Of a DNA stretch of 19,222 nucleotides, positions 7,225-15,050 are shown piece by piece. The position numbers were made by a program, and so were the translations under genes. Each line of letters starts with the position of its first letter. Within the stretch, counting starts at the first letter, position 1. The DNA is taken from positions 1 to 19,222 of the forward strand of contig DAHXNM010000119.1 in the NCBI GenBank assembly GCA_027365375.1. Direction: 5' to 3'. The notes under the pieces are model-generated. The model saw only the letters and a list, made by a program, of their open reading frames with translations. It searched no databases and was not told the origin of the DNA. Source of the stretch: Ferrimicrobium sp. (GTDB lineage: Bacteria > Actinomycetota > Acidimicrobiia > Acidimicrobiales > Acidimicrobiaceae).

Positions 7225-8999
7225 GGGTACATCTGCTCCTTTGCGAGTTGACGATCGATCTGTGCGTAAAGACTACCGAGGGATTCATGACTCACCGCTC
7301 GACTACCCTCCAGCACCGCCACCAGGAACTCTCCCAGACGAGCTCGTTCAACCAGGGCATCAAGATCGTTGGCATCGCCTACTTTTATAACTTCGAGACT
7401 AAGCCCTGATAATACGCCAGCTGGGCGCACCCTTGGTGGCGTCACAAAGTACTCTGTCTGCACCTCGGTCGCGATCCGGGCTGCCGGCGGCACCTGATCG
7501 AAGATGAGACCTCCTTGATTGTCGAGCACTACGATCAGACCGCGACGAGCGAGCGGTAGATGAATGAGAGCACTGACGTCATAGAGAGTAGCGAGATCCC
7601 CAATGAGAAGCGCAGTCAATGTCTCTGGCCGCGAATGAGCAAACCCCAGATAGCTAGCTATGACGCCATCGATACCATTTGCTCCTCGGTTCATGGCCAC
7701 CAACGGCGGGTCGAGATGATAGCCACGGAACTGGTCGAGGTAACGGATCGGCATCGACGCTGACACGAAAAGAGCCTCGGCACCGTGCAACAGACCGTAG
7801 AGTCGACGAGCGGAAGCGATCTCGGATTCCGGATGCGCCTCGACAAAGCCTTGCACCAAGGAGTCGATCCTCTCATCGAGCTGACGGAGTGGATTCTGAC
7901 CTTGGCTTGAGACAACCTCGGGCAACAGATTCGAAGCGGCGTACAAGCTTTCTCTGACGTTCGCGACATAGCCCGCCGTCACGAAGCGGCCAGGATCTCG
8001 AACGACAGAACGGTCGTTCAAGGTGATCACCTCGCCTCCTTGCTCCACAATCATCCTCAGAGCACCCATGGCGCTCCGTGTCAGTGGGAAATCACCGATG
8101 ACCACCGCGACATCGGGTAGCGGCAACGGTGTGCGAGTCAGGAGATCTAGGTGGATCACACCCTCGCCATCGTCGGCGAGCTGGGTTCGCGAATCCACTA
8201 TCAGCCTCCAGCCAAGCCGCCTAGCTAACGTGCTAGCCGCCCCGGCTACCGTCTCCTCTAACGCAACAACGGGCTGAGTCTGCGGACTCACTCCACCGAG
8301 CATCAACCATCCTTTGCGCCCTGGATCAAATAGCTCTCTGGTCATATCAGGATCAAGCGGAGCTAGAGCGGTGCGCACAGGTCTGCGGACGCCGATGATC
8401 TCGCGCTCTTGAGTTCTTGGCAAGGCGATCTCGTTCTCGGCTTCGGCGACTGAACCAAGCAGTGGCTCCTCAATCCCGATATTCAGATGCACCGGTCCAC
8501 CTCCCATGAGTTCGGTGACCAACTGAAGAGCGATTGAGCCCAGATCGCGTGCGCTAAGCGAGGCGACCAGCTCAAGCGAGATCGTGGTCCTAACATAGCT
8601 TGACATGGCTTGGAGCTGATCGAGAGTTTGAGGAGCGCCAACACCCTTCAGACGCGCCGGCCGGTCTGCCGTTACCGCGAGGATGGCAAGACCAGAGAGC
8701 GAAGCTTCAGCAATGGCTGGCACCAGCTCGAGGCTCGCGGTCCCCGATGTAGTCACCACCATCACCGGTTCCCGGGTGCGGCGAGCAATACCAGAGGCGA
8801 AGAAGGCAGCCGCTCGTTCATCCAAGCACACCGAAACCGACATGGCAGAGCTCGCCAAAGCCACCGCTAGTGGCGTCGAACGCGATCCGGGAGCGAGCAC
8901 CACATGGTGAACCCCTAGCCGGTTAAGATGATCAAGCAGGATGGAAAAAAGACGTACGTTTGCCCCAGGGGGCTCTGGTGTCGGCATTGACGGTATCAC
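7221..8999 (-). CDS. menD: MenD, SEPHCHC synthase
   Basis: A thiamine-diphosphate enzyme of menaquinone synthesis. It joins isochorismate and the succinic semialdehyde-ThDP unit from 2-oxoglutarate to make SEPHCHC. At 592 residues it matches family length. The N-terminal VVLAPGSRSTPLAVAL (33-48) is the MenD signature, followed by the catalytic-Glu strand LDERAAAFFASG (E61). A middle domain is followed by the ThDP-binding C-terminal part, with ALLIGDLATLYDVSAL and VVLDNQGGLIF (the GD...N segment). The start GTG at 8999 has AAGGAG five bases upstream, better than the in-frame ATG at 8987. The stop overlaps the tyrS start by 4 bases. Divergent from menH, only 32 bases between starts. Confidence 0.96.
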   Translation of the reverse strand: MIPSMPTPEPPGANVRLFSILLDHLNRLGVHHVVLAPGSRSTPLAVALASSAMSVSVCLDERAAAFFASGIARRTREPVMVVTTSGTASLELVPAIAEASLSGLAILAVTADRPARLKGVGAPQTLDQLQAMSSYVRTTISLELVASLSARDLGSIALQLVTELMGGGPVHLNIGIEEPLLGSVAEAENEIALPRTQEREIIGVRRPVRTALAPLDPDMTRELFDPGRKGWLMLGGVSPQTQPVVALEETVAGAASTLARRLGWRLIVDSRTQLADDGEGVIHLDLLTRTPLPLPDVAVVIGDFPLTRSAMGALRMIVEQGGEVITLNDRSVVRDPGRFVTAGYVANVRESLYAASNLLPEVVSSQGQNPLRQLDERIDSLVQGFVEAHPESEIASARRLYGLLHGAEALFVSASMPIRYLDQFRGYHLDPPLVAMNRGANGIDGVIASYLGFAHSRPETLTALLIGDLATLYDVSALIHLPLARRGLIVVLDNQGGLIFDQVPPAARIATEVQTEYFVTPPRVRPAGVLSGLSLEVIKVGDANDLDALVERARLGEFLVAVLEGSRAVSHESLGSLYAQIDRQLAKEQMYP

Positions 9000-9031
9000 A
9001 AACTCTCCTTAACTCCACGGTAGCGGCCCTA

Positions 9032-9799
9032 GTGGTCCAAACCCGTGCACCCGATGGCGACCTTGTCTGTCTTCATGGATTTACCCAAAATCGATTCGCG
9101 ATGATCAACGATCTCGTCTCCCCTTTTGCCACCCACTATCGGCGCATCTGGTTTGTTGACTGCCCAGGCCATGGAGCAACGACCGTCGACTCTACGACAC
9201 CAGATAGCTTCTTCGACGCCCTCGGCAGCATTGGTTCACACTTCGACGTCTTTGGCTACTCGATGGGTGGTCGGCTCGGTCTCTGGTTGCTCTCCCTAAA
9301 CCCGGGTCTGGTCACAAACGCCGTCATCGCCTCAGCCCATCTCGGTCTCGAGACTCCTGAGGCGCAGGCGACCAGACGAGCCTCCGACGAACAACTCGCC
9401 GATCGGCTTGAGCGTCTCCCGTACTCGCCAGGGCTAGGACAGCAGAACCGAGAGTTCATCACCTTTCTAGAGGAGTGGAACCAGGCACCACTGTTTGGGG
9501 GTCGGAGCTTAACCGAGAGAGAACTCAGACTTCGGGCAAGCAATCACCCAGATGCACTCGCCTCTGCCCTCCGGAGCTACGGCACCGGTCGACAACCCAA
9601 CCTTACCCCGCTGCTAGCCGAGACCAAGACCAGACTGCTCTACCTCTACGGAGAACACGATAGCGTCTATCGAGCCATGGCCGAAAGGGCTCGCGGGCTA
9701 GGAACCTGCGAGGTACGCATGATCGACCGAGCAGCGCACGACGTCCTCCACGACCAGCCATCAGCGGTAGTCGAGCTAGCAACCCAGTTCCTCGGCTGA
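9032..9799 (+). CDS. menH: MenH-like alpha/beta hydrolase, SHCHC synthase
   Basis: Probably eliminates pyruvate from SEPHCHC to give SHCHC, the step after MenD. The 255-residue product has an alpha/beta-hydrolase fold. It opens with LVCLHGFTQN, then VDCPGHGAT, then the nucleophile elbow FGYSMGGRLG (S77). D210 lies in YLYGEHDSV, and H236 in DRAAHDVLHD completes the triad. Length and the GYSMGGR elbow match MenH, and the neighbouring menD supports it; the alternative is a related hydrolase. GTG at 9032 is the best start because earlier in-frame codons overlap menD and would add a poorly matching N-terminus. No clear ribosome-binding site precedes it. Confidence 0.86.
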   Translation: MVQTRAPDGDLVCLHGFTQNRFAMINDLVSPFATHYRRIWFVDCPGHGATTVDSTTPDSFFDALGSIGSHFDVFGYSMGGRLGLWLLSLNPGLVTNAVIASAHLGLETPEAQATRRASDEQLADRLERLPYSPGLGQQNREFITFLEEWNQAPLFGGRSLTERELRLRASNHPDALASALRSYGTGRQPNLTPLLAETKTRLLYLYGEHDSVYRAMAERARGLGTCEVRMIDRAAHDVLHDQPSAVVELATQFLG

Positions 9800-9840
9800 C
9801 AACGAAGTTTCCTCGGCCATCAGGAGCATTTCCCCTGTAG

Positions 9841-9869
9841 CGTCCTCCTCTCCGTGGATGAGGACGGAG
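9841..9869. terminator. hairpin region between convergent menH and menA
   Basis: Two mutually exclusive stems can form. CGTCCTC (9841-9847) can pair with GAGGACG (9860-9866), or CTCCGT (9850-9855) with ACGGAG (9864-9869). It sits between the ends of two converging genes and could terminate either transcript, but there is no T-run. Confidence 0.3.
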
Positions 9870-10010
9870 ACTTATCGGCGCACTTGGCCAGCAACGATCG
9901 CTTATAGGACCAGCACGGCCACATCAGGGTTGTTAGATACTCCACAGTTTAAATTTGGATCCGGACTGCTCGCAACGCAATCCTCGGTAACATTGCTCAA
10001 TCGAGATTGT

Positions 10011-10880
10011 CTAATGGAAGGAAAAGGCGATGAGCCCTAACACTCCAGCAACCAGCGTCACGCTAGAGGTGCCCACCAAAACCGGTACAAGCGCCCGACC
10101 ATGGGCGTGACCAACAATAGCGCGCAGTGGCTTTACAAGCAACGCTAGAAGGATGAGAAGCGACCCCAGCCACCAAGACCAGCCGAGAGCAAGAGCGAAA
10201 GTGACTACACCGACGACCATCAGTATCGCATAGAACACGCGTGTTCGATCGTCACCCATTCGTACCGCGAGCGTTCGCTTGCCCGACTCAGTGTCCCCGG
10301 GTATATCGCGTAGATTGTTGGCTACCAAGATCGCTGTAATGAATGACCCAAACCCTATTGAGATCTCCACTGCCTGCGTTGAGATCTGGAGTGCTTGAAT
10401 ATAGTAGGTACCTAAAGTAGCCACGAGCCCAAAAAACACGAACACGAAGAGTTCACCGAAGCCGTAATAACCATAGGGGTGGCTGCCACCGGTGTAGAAC
10501 CAAGCAGCAACGATACTGACGGCCCCAACCACCAGCAACCACCAGCTCACTTCGGCACAGATGATGAGCCCGGCCACCCCAGCAACCGCGAACGAAGCCA
10601 GTGCCGCCAGGCGTACAGCCTTCGGACTCGCGAGCCTGCTCCCAACCAGTCGTAGCGGCCCAACTCGGTCTTCATCGGTACCACGAATACCATCGGAGTA
10701 ATCGTTGGCGTAGTTCACACCAACCTGCAAGGCCAGTGCTACTACTCCGGCCAACACCGCCAACAGTGGTCGAAGGTGATGGCTACCCACCGTCAACCCG
10801 GTTGCTGCAAGCACCGGTGCAATTGAAGCAGGCAAGGTGCGAGGGCGAGCCCCTTCTACCCATTGAGACAGCGATGCCAT
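10011..10880 (-). CDS. menA: MenA, 1,4-dihydroxy-2-naphthoate prenyltransferase
   Basis: A UbiA-superfamily membrane enzyme that attaches the polyprenyl chain to DHNA, giving demethylmenaquinone. The 289-residue product is mostly hydrophobic, with about eight to nine membrane segments. The first Asp-rich motif is NYANDYSDGIRGTD (N56, D60, D63), where prenyl diphosphate and Mg bind. The second is NNLRDIPGDTESGK (from 188, D192, D196). The GARPRTLPASIAPVL opening is typical of MenA. The ATG lies 3 bases after the menB stop, so the two genes form an operon and translation may be coupled; there is no strong ribosome-binding site of its own. Confidence 0.95.
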   Translation of the reverse strand: MASLSQWVEGARPRTLPASIAPVLAATGLTVGSHHLRPLLAVLAGVVALALQVGVNYANDYSDGIRGTDEDRVGPLRLVGSRLASPKAVRLAALASFAVAGVAGLIICAEVSWWLLVVGAVSIVAAWFYTGGSHPYGYYGFGELFVFVFFGLVATLGTYYIQALQISTQAVEISIGFGSFITAILVANNLRDIPGDTESGKRTLAVRMGDDRTRVFYAILMVVGVVTFALALGWSWWLGSLLILLALLVKPLRAIVGHAHGRALVPVLVGTSSVTLVAGVLGLIAFSFH

Positions 10881-10883
10881 AGG

Positions 10884-11720
10884 TCAGGGCCGTCTCGGGA
10901 ACTGATCGAAGGCCGGTCTGCGCTTGGCGAGGTAAGCATCTCGACCCTCTTGGGCTTCGTCTGACATATAAAACAGCATGGTTGCATCACCAGCCAGCTG
11001 CTGAATACCTGCGAGACCCTCATCGGCGGCGTTAAAGGAGGCCTTGAGAAGTCGAAGAGCAAGCGGTGAAAGAGCAAGGATCTCTTTACACCACTGGACC
11101 GTCTCGGCCTCAAGGCGTTCGAGAGGAACGACGGTGTTCACCAAACCCATACGCAATGCCTCATCGGCATCGTACTGACGACAGAGAAACCAGATCTCCT
11201 TAGCCTTCTTGATGCCGACGGTTCTGGCCAACAGACCAGCCCCATATCCACCATCGAAGCTTCCGACGCGCGGGCCAGTCTGACCAAAGCGAGCGTTATC
11301 AGCAGCGATCGTAAGATCACAAACCAGGTGCAGCACATGGCCTCCACCGATAGCGTAACCAGCCACCATCGCTATCACCGGCTTGGGCAACCGTCTGATC
11401 TGAATCTGGAGATCAAGTACATTCAGTCGTCCAATACCATGTTGGGCCACCTCATCATCGCCGATATAACCATCGTTCCCACGAATGCGCTGATCTCCGC
11501 CTGAACAGAAGGCTAGTGAGCCCTCCCCGGTCAGTATCGCTACCCCGAGACCTGGGTCATCCCGAACGATCTCGAAGGCGCGTTGCAACTCAAACAGCGT
11601 CTGAGGGCGAAACGCGTTGCGCACCTCCGGCCGATTGATCGTGATCTTCGAGATCCCGTCGAGCACCTCAAACTTGATATCGGTGTAATCGCCTCGTGAC
11701 TCCCATGCGAACTGTTCCAT
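10884..11720 (-). CDS. menB: MenB, DHNA-CoA synthase
   Basis: A crotonase-fold enzyme that closes the second ring of o-succinylbenzoyl-CoA to give 1,4-dihydroxy-2-naphthoyl-CoA. The 278-residue product has the RNAFRPQT start of the CoA site, the FCSGGDQ oxyanion segment (71-77) and AGYAIGGGHVLHLVCDLTIA (120-139). The MenB hallmark GQTGPRVGSFDGGYG (146-160) is present. The C-terminal AFLAKR-like end (AYLAKRRPAFDQFPR) is also typical. The ATG is preceded directly by GGAGGAGAG, a strong though close ribosome-binding site. It is the first gene of a menB-menA unit, divergent from menE. Confidence 0.97.
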   Translation of the reverse strand: MEQFAWESRGDYTDIKFEVLDGISKITINRPEVRNAFRPQTLFELQRAFEIVRDDPGLGVAILTGEGSLAFCSGGDQRIRGNDGYIGDDEVAQHGIGRLNVLDLQIQIRRLPKPVIAMVAGYAIGGGHVLHLVCDLTIAADNARFGQTGPRVGSFDGGYGAGLLARTVGIKKAKEIWFLCRQYDADEALRMGLVNTVVPLERLEAETVQWCKEILALSPLALRLLKASFNAADEGLAGIQQLAGDATMLFYMSDEAQEGRDAYLAKRRPAFDQFPRRP

Positions 11721-11751
11721 CTCTCCTCCAACTCACTACCACCGAATCCAC

Positions 11752-11781
11752 TTGCCACCAACGTGGCTAGCGGTCTATTAT
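11752..11781 (+). promoter_or_regulatory. sigma70-type promoter upstream of the menE leader
   Basis: TTGCCA (11752-11757) and TATTAT (11776-11781) are 18 bases apart. Each hexamer matches the consensus at five of six positions. The predicted transcript start is near 11788. It lies 32 bases upstream of the leader ORF and 135 bases upstream of menE. Confidence 0.6.
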
Positions 11782-11812
11782 TTCAGCCAAAACCAAGGAG
11801 ACTCCAAATCCT

Positions 11813-11911
11813 ATGAGACGACTCCCAGCTAACACCACCGTCACCAGCCACATAATGCCGTTGCCGGTACTCGATTGGGATCGGCGACCGCTTTCCAAGG
11901 AGCTAGTTTAG
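11813..11911 (+). CDS. 32-codon leader ORF upstream of menE
   Basis: A short frame from ATG (11813) to TAG (11909-11911), ending 4 bases before the menE start. An AAGGAG at 11795-11800 precedes it at a 12-base spacing, longer than ideal. A second AAGGAG (11897-11902), inside the last codons of the ORF, is 13 bases before menE. The peptide begins MRRLPANTTVTS and ends RRPLSKELV. It has no run of one amino acid that would suggest attenuation, and I recognise no family. It could be a leader that couples translation to menE, or a chance frame in a 5' UTR. Confidence 0.4.
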   Translation: MRRLPANTTVTSHIMPLPVLDWDRRPLSKELV

Positions 11912-11915
11912 AGGC

Positions 11916-13037
11916 GTGAACCAACTCGTAGCGATCCAACTAGACCCAACAGAGCGGCTCGTCGAGATGATCGCCAAATGCTGGGCTCGAGACGATGCGG
12001 TGGCGATCCTGGACCCACGCTCACCAAAGATGCGCATCGATGAACGGTTAGCTGTCCTGGCAGCTCATCGCCTCATCGACTCCGATGGCGTCCACGAACT
12101 CGATCCCCACGCCCCTAAGCTCGCCGCTGGCAGTCGGATCGTAATTACCACCTCTGGCACGACTGGACCGCCGAAGGCGATCGTTCACACCCAAGCAAAC
12201 CTGCTCGCCTCTGCGCAATCGATCCAGAAACGGCTCTCAATCAACGCCAGCGACATCTGGTTCTGCCCACTCTCGCCGGCCTACATCGGCGGACTAGCCG
12301 TCATAGCGCGCTCATTGCTCCTCGGTAACCGAGTGCTCATGGGTCAACATCTCGATCAAATATCGGTGGACAACGCACTCGCATCGGGCGCGACGCTGAC
12401 AGTAGCGGTGACGGCAGCCCTGCCATCGGTCGATCTGAGTGGCTTCCGCTCGGTGTTGCTTGGTGCTCAACCACCTCCCGAGCAGGTACCCACCAACACA
12501 ATCGTCACCTACGGCATGACCGAGACCGGCTCAGGGATCATCTATGATGGCCGTCCACTGAGCGGTGTCGAGGTCCGTATCGTCGATGATATCATAGAAC
12601 TTCGCGGTCCGATGATAGCCAAACACTATCGAAATGGAACTCCAGTCCTAGACAGCGACGGCTGGCTTAACACCGGTGATCTCGGCACTTTCAGCGACGA
12701 TGGTTCGCTACGAGTCTTGGGGCGGGCCAGCGAGCTCATCAACAGCGGCGGCCACAAGGTAAACCCGCTTCGCGTAGAGGCTGCTGTGAGCGCTCAATTC
12801 GGTGACGACCTTGGCGATCTCTGCGTCGTCGCCACCACCGATGATCGCTTCGGTGAAGCAGTCACCCTCGTGGTTACCTCGCCAATACCTCCCGATGTCG
12901 ATACGGTGCGCAACCACCTAGATAGCCTTGAGAGATACGAACTACCCCGTCGGATAATCACCGTCGAATCCATCCTCCGCACCGAGACCGGCAAACCAAT
13001 GCGCAAGACGCTGGGCCAGCGACTCTCTGGAAATTAA
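11916..13037 (+). CDS. menE: MenE, o-succinylbenzoate--CoA ligase
   Basis: An acyl-adenylate-forming enzyme that activates o-succinylbenzoate to its CoA thioester, the substrate of MenB. The 373-residue product carries the ANL motifs: TTSGTTGPPK (78-87, A3), YGMTETGSG (199-207, A5), GWLNTGDLG (249-257, A7), a VLGRASELINSGGHKV hinge (A8) and TETGKPMRK with catalytic K360 (A10). It is shorter than the roughly 450-residue E. coli and Bacillus enzymes, lacking part of the N-terminal region, as in some actinobacterial MenE. GTG at 11916 is the first possible start after an in-frame TAG at 11904. It fits the N-terminus but has only a distant AAGGAG. Confidence 0.94.
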   Translation: MNQLVAIQLDPTERLVEMIAKCWARDDAVAILDPRSPKMRIDERLAVLAAHRLIDSDGVHELDPHAPKLAAGSRIVITTSGTTGPPKAIVHTQANLLASAQSIQKRLSINASDIWFCPLSPAYIGGLAVIARSLLLGNRVLMGQHLDQISVDNALASGATLTVAVTAALPSVDLSGFRSVLLGAQPPPEQVPTNTIVTYGMTETGSGIIYDGRPLSGVEVRIVDDIIELRGPMIAKHYRNGTPVLDSDGWLNTGDLGTFSDDGSLRVLGRASELINSGGHKVNPLRVEAAVSAQFGDDLGDLCVVATTDDRFGEAVTLVVTSPIPPDVDTVRNHLDSLERYELPRRIITVESILRTETGKPMRKTLGQRLSGN

Positions 13038-13137
13038 CCCCAGCACTCGCTCTGTGCGCATCTTGTAGAGCAGACCCTCCTCGCATGAACGCCACTCTCT
13101 ATTTCGAGCGCATCCAATCTCTTGTCCGCGACCAATG

Positions 13138-13171
13138 GTTAGACCCACAGGAACAACGCCGTTAGACCCAC
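13138..13171 (+). repeat. 11-base direct repeat GTTAGACCCAC, two copies
   Basis: Identical copies at 13138-13148 and 13161-13171, start to start 23 bases, close to two helical turns. This spacing resembles tandem operator sites, but the position downstream of two converging genes does not suit an operator. A looser third copy lies at 13354-13367. Confidence 0.6.
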
Positions 13172-13370
13172 TGGCAGCGGCTTCACAAAGATCGAGGGTT
13201 GCATACCCCTGACGACGAAGGTCACTGACAAAAGATAGCCCAATCTTGGAGCTGATTTTTATACACCTACGTCCGCCGAGGCTAGAACCGACGGCCCAAC
13301 ATGGGAAGTAACCGCATCCATGCATACCCACAACTACTGCCCTTGGCAAAAACGGTTAGAGCCCGACCGC

Positions 13371-13420
13371 GATCGAGGGCTCGCCCTGAGACACTGTGCA
13401 CCAGAGACGGACCCTCGATC
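13371..13420. repeat. 9-base inverted repeat GATCGAGGG/CCCTCGATC
   Basis: Arms at 13371-13379 and 13412-13420 are perfect, with a 32-base loop. It lies 46 bases beyond the permease stop and may help end that minus-strand transcript. The left arm also occurs at 13190-13198, so alternative pairing is possible. Confidence 0.5.
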
Positions 13421-13465
13421 CTGTCGATAAACAACCACGATCAACAGATGAGGTCTGTAGACGTA

Positions 13466-14923
13466 TTAATCAGCCAGCGATGGCTCGTAATCTATATCGC
13501 GCTCCTCGGTGGTTGGCATCTTGAAGTACGGGCGTCCCTTGACCCAGTAGATAATCATCGGAATGAGGCCAAGAGCCATCGATCCGAGACCCACGACCAA
13601 AGTCGTTGTATTCAGGCCTGGGATAGTCTGTTCAAACATGACCGCCATAAAGACAGCACCGACGAGTGGCCAGAGCCCAGCAAAGAAGAAGTAGTTGGCA
13701 CCAGTGAATATCTTCTTGCGATAAAGTATCACGACCGAGAACCCTGCGAGTGCATAATAAATCGCAATCTGGAGTCCGATAGCGTTGATCGCATCGGTGA
13801 GGATGGTGCCGATAGAGCCGATGTAGTTAGAAGCAATGAAGAGACCCAACGATATCACCGCGACGACAACAGTAGCCGTCACCGGAGTCTTGCGGGTCGG
13901 GTGAGTAACCCCAAGAGCTCTTGGCAGCGTGCCGTCGCGTCCCATTGAGAACATAGTACGCGTGACCTGGATGATGGTAGTCTCTAAGGTTGCAACGGTG
14001 GAGAGGACAACTGCAACCACCAGCAATTTACCACCGAACCCGTGCCATACCGTCTGACCAAGCACCAGAAGTACGTCACCCGCATTGTTGGCGATAATCT
14101 TGTTGGTAAGCACCATGTTCGTGCCGATAGTGAATACCTCAAAGAGAACGAAGACTACGATCACACCGATAATTCCACCAAGGCCAGGTGTTACTTTAGC
14201 GGACTTAGTCTCCTCGTTGAGGTTGGCAGTCACATCCCAGCCCCAGTAATAGAACGCCGCAACCAGTGCGCCACCAAAGAAGACGCTGGAGGAGTGAAAC
14301 ACCGATGGTGAGAACCATGACCACGAGAAGTTGCGCGCATCATGGCCGTGAACGAGCATCAGGACTGCGAAAACCACCAAGATGGCGAGTTCAATCGAGG
14401 ACATTATGACCTGGATTCTGGCGGTGATGGTCACGCCGGCGATCACCGCTGCGATCATCAGCAAGAAGACGATCGAGCCAACAATAGTGACCGCGGTGAC
14501 GTTGTTGGCTGCCGAGTTCGAGAACAACCCCAAAAATGTCGATCCTGCCGGATAGGCACCGGCAACCATGAAAATCAAAGCCGAGGCGACAAGTGCCCAA
14601 CCAGCGATATAGCCAAGAACCGGATGTAGCGCTCTCCTCACCCAGGCATAGCTGGCACCGGCATTGGTTTCAGAGCGGCCGAGATAGTTAAACGCCCAAA
14701 CGATGCCGAACATAGCAATACCACAATAGAGAAGCGCCGCAGGCCCACCAACTGATACTGCTCCAATGAGTACCGCGGTCGAGGCTGCAATCGAATATGC
14801 CGGGGCGACACCAGCGACACCCATAACACTCGAATCGAGTAATGAGAGTGCGCCACGTTTTAGGCTATGGCCACTCCCTTGGCGACCTCCGGATGTATCC
14901 GGAGCGTGCTCCACTGTATCCAC
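13466..14923 (-). CDS. APC-family amino-acid permease
   Basis: A 485-residue integral membrane transporter of the amino acid-polyamine-organocation superfamily. A short hydrophilic N-terminus leads to LDSSVMGVAGVAPAYSIAAS (29-48), the discontinuous TM1 with the Gly-rich substrate-binding bend. About twelve hydrophobic segments follow, with FYYWGWDVTANLNEETKSA (near TM6/loop) and TRTMFSMGRDGTLPRALG (the conserved loop after TM8) typical of the superfamily. The C-terminus is short and cytoplasmic. Substrate is not predictable; amino acids or an organic amine are likely. The start GTG has a strong GGGGGAGG four bases upstream. It has its own likely promoter in the 127 bases after the short-chain dehydrogenase gene. 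Confidence 0.92.
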   Translation of the reverse strand: MDTVEHAPDTSGGRQGSGHSLKRGALSLLDSSVMGVAGVAPAYSIAASTAVLIGAVSVGGPAALLYCGIAMFGIVWAFNYLGRSETNAGASYAWVRRALHPVLGYIAGWALVASALIFMVAGAYPAGSTFLGLFSNSAANNVTAVTIVGSIVFLLMIAAVIAGVTITARIQVIMSSIELAILVVFAVLMLVHGHDARNFSWSWFSPSVFHSSSVFFGGALVAAFYYWGWDVTANLNEETKSAKVTPGLGGIIGVIVVFVLFEVFTIGTNMVLTNKIIANNAGDVLLVLGQTVWHGFGGKLLVVAVVLSTVATLETTIIQVTRTMFSMGRDGTLPRALGVTHPTRKTPVTATVVVAVISLGLFIASNYIGSIGTILTDAINAIGLQIAIYYALAGFSVVILYRKKIFTGANYFFFAGLWPLVGAVFMAVMFEQTIPGLNTTTLVVGLGSMALGLIPMIIYWVKGRPYFKMPTTEERDIDYEPSLAD

Positions 14924-14974
14924 GTATCCTCCCCCTTTTTAACCCAACTACAGGTGTACGTTGTAATGTATCAG

Positions 14975-15004
14975 ATCCTACGGAATCGTGCTGCCAATTG
15001 ACAA
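14975..15004 (-). promoter_or_regulatory. candidate promoter of the permease gene
   Basis: On the minus strand TTGTCA (14999-15004) and TAGGAT (14975-14980) are 18 bases apart, in an AT-rich stretch (a run of A/T at about 15001-15030 on the upstream side). The start would fall near 14968, giving a leader of about 45 bases. Confidence 0.45.
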
Positions 15005-15050
15005 ATTTTTATTGAATCCGTAACAAATTATCGGTTGAACCAACGTATAA

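Larger units (their letters stand above)
13038..13465. other. 428-base convergent intergenic region with short repeats
   Basis: Between the 3' ends of menE and the permease gene. It has no gene I can support. A minus-strand frame (up to 13349) runs into menE antisense and has no ribosome-binding site or recognisable motif. The region carries an 11-base direct repeat (13138-13171), a related GGTTAGAGCCCGAC (13354-13367), two copies of GATCGAGGG (13190, 13371) and its inverse CCCTCGATC (13412). Confidence 0.6.

Noticed and set aside
12942..13349. Minus-strand open frame of 135 codons in the menE-permease gap
   Set aside because: Its 3' part is antisense to menE, it has no ribosome-binding site and I recognise no motif. 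I kept only the gap as a region of interest.
13038..13465. tmRNA, RNase P RNA or 6S RNA in the gap
   Set aside because: I looked for their conserved ends and core sequences on both strands and did not see them.
13301..13948. Plus-strand open frame of 215 codons
   Set aside because: It is mostly antisense to the permease gene and very rich in charged residues, as expected of a shadow frame.
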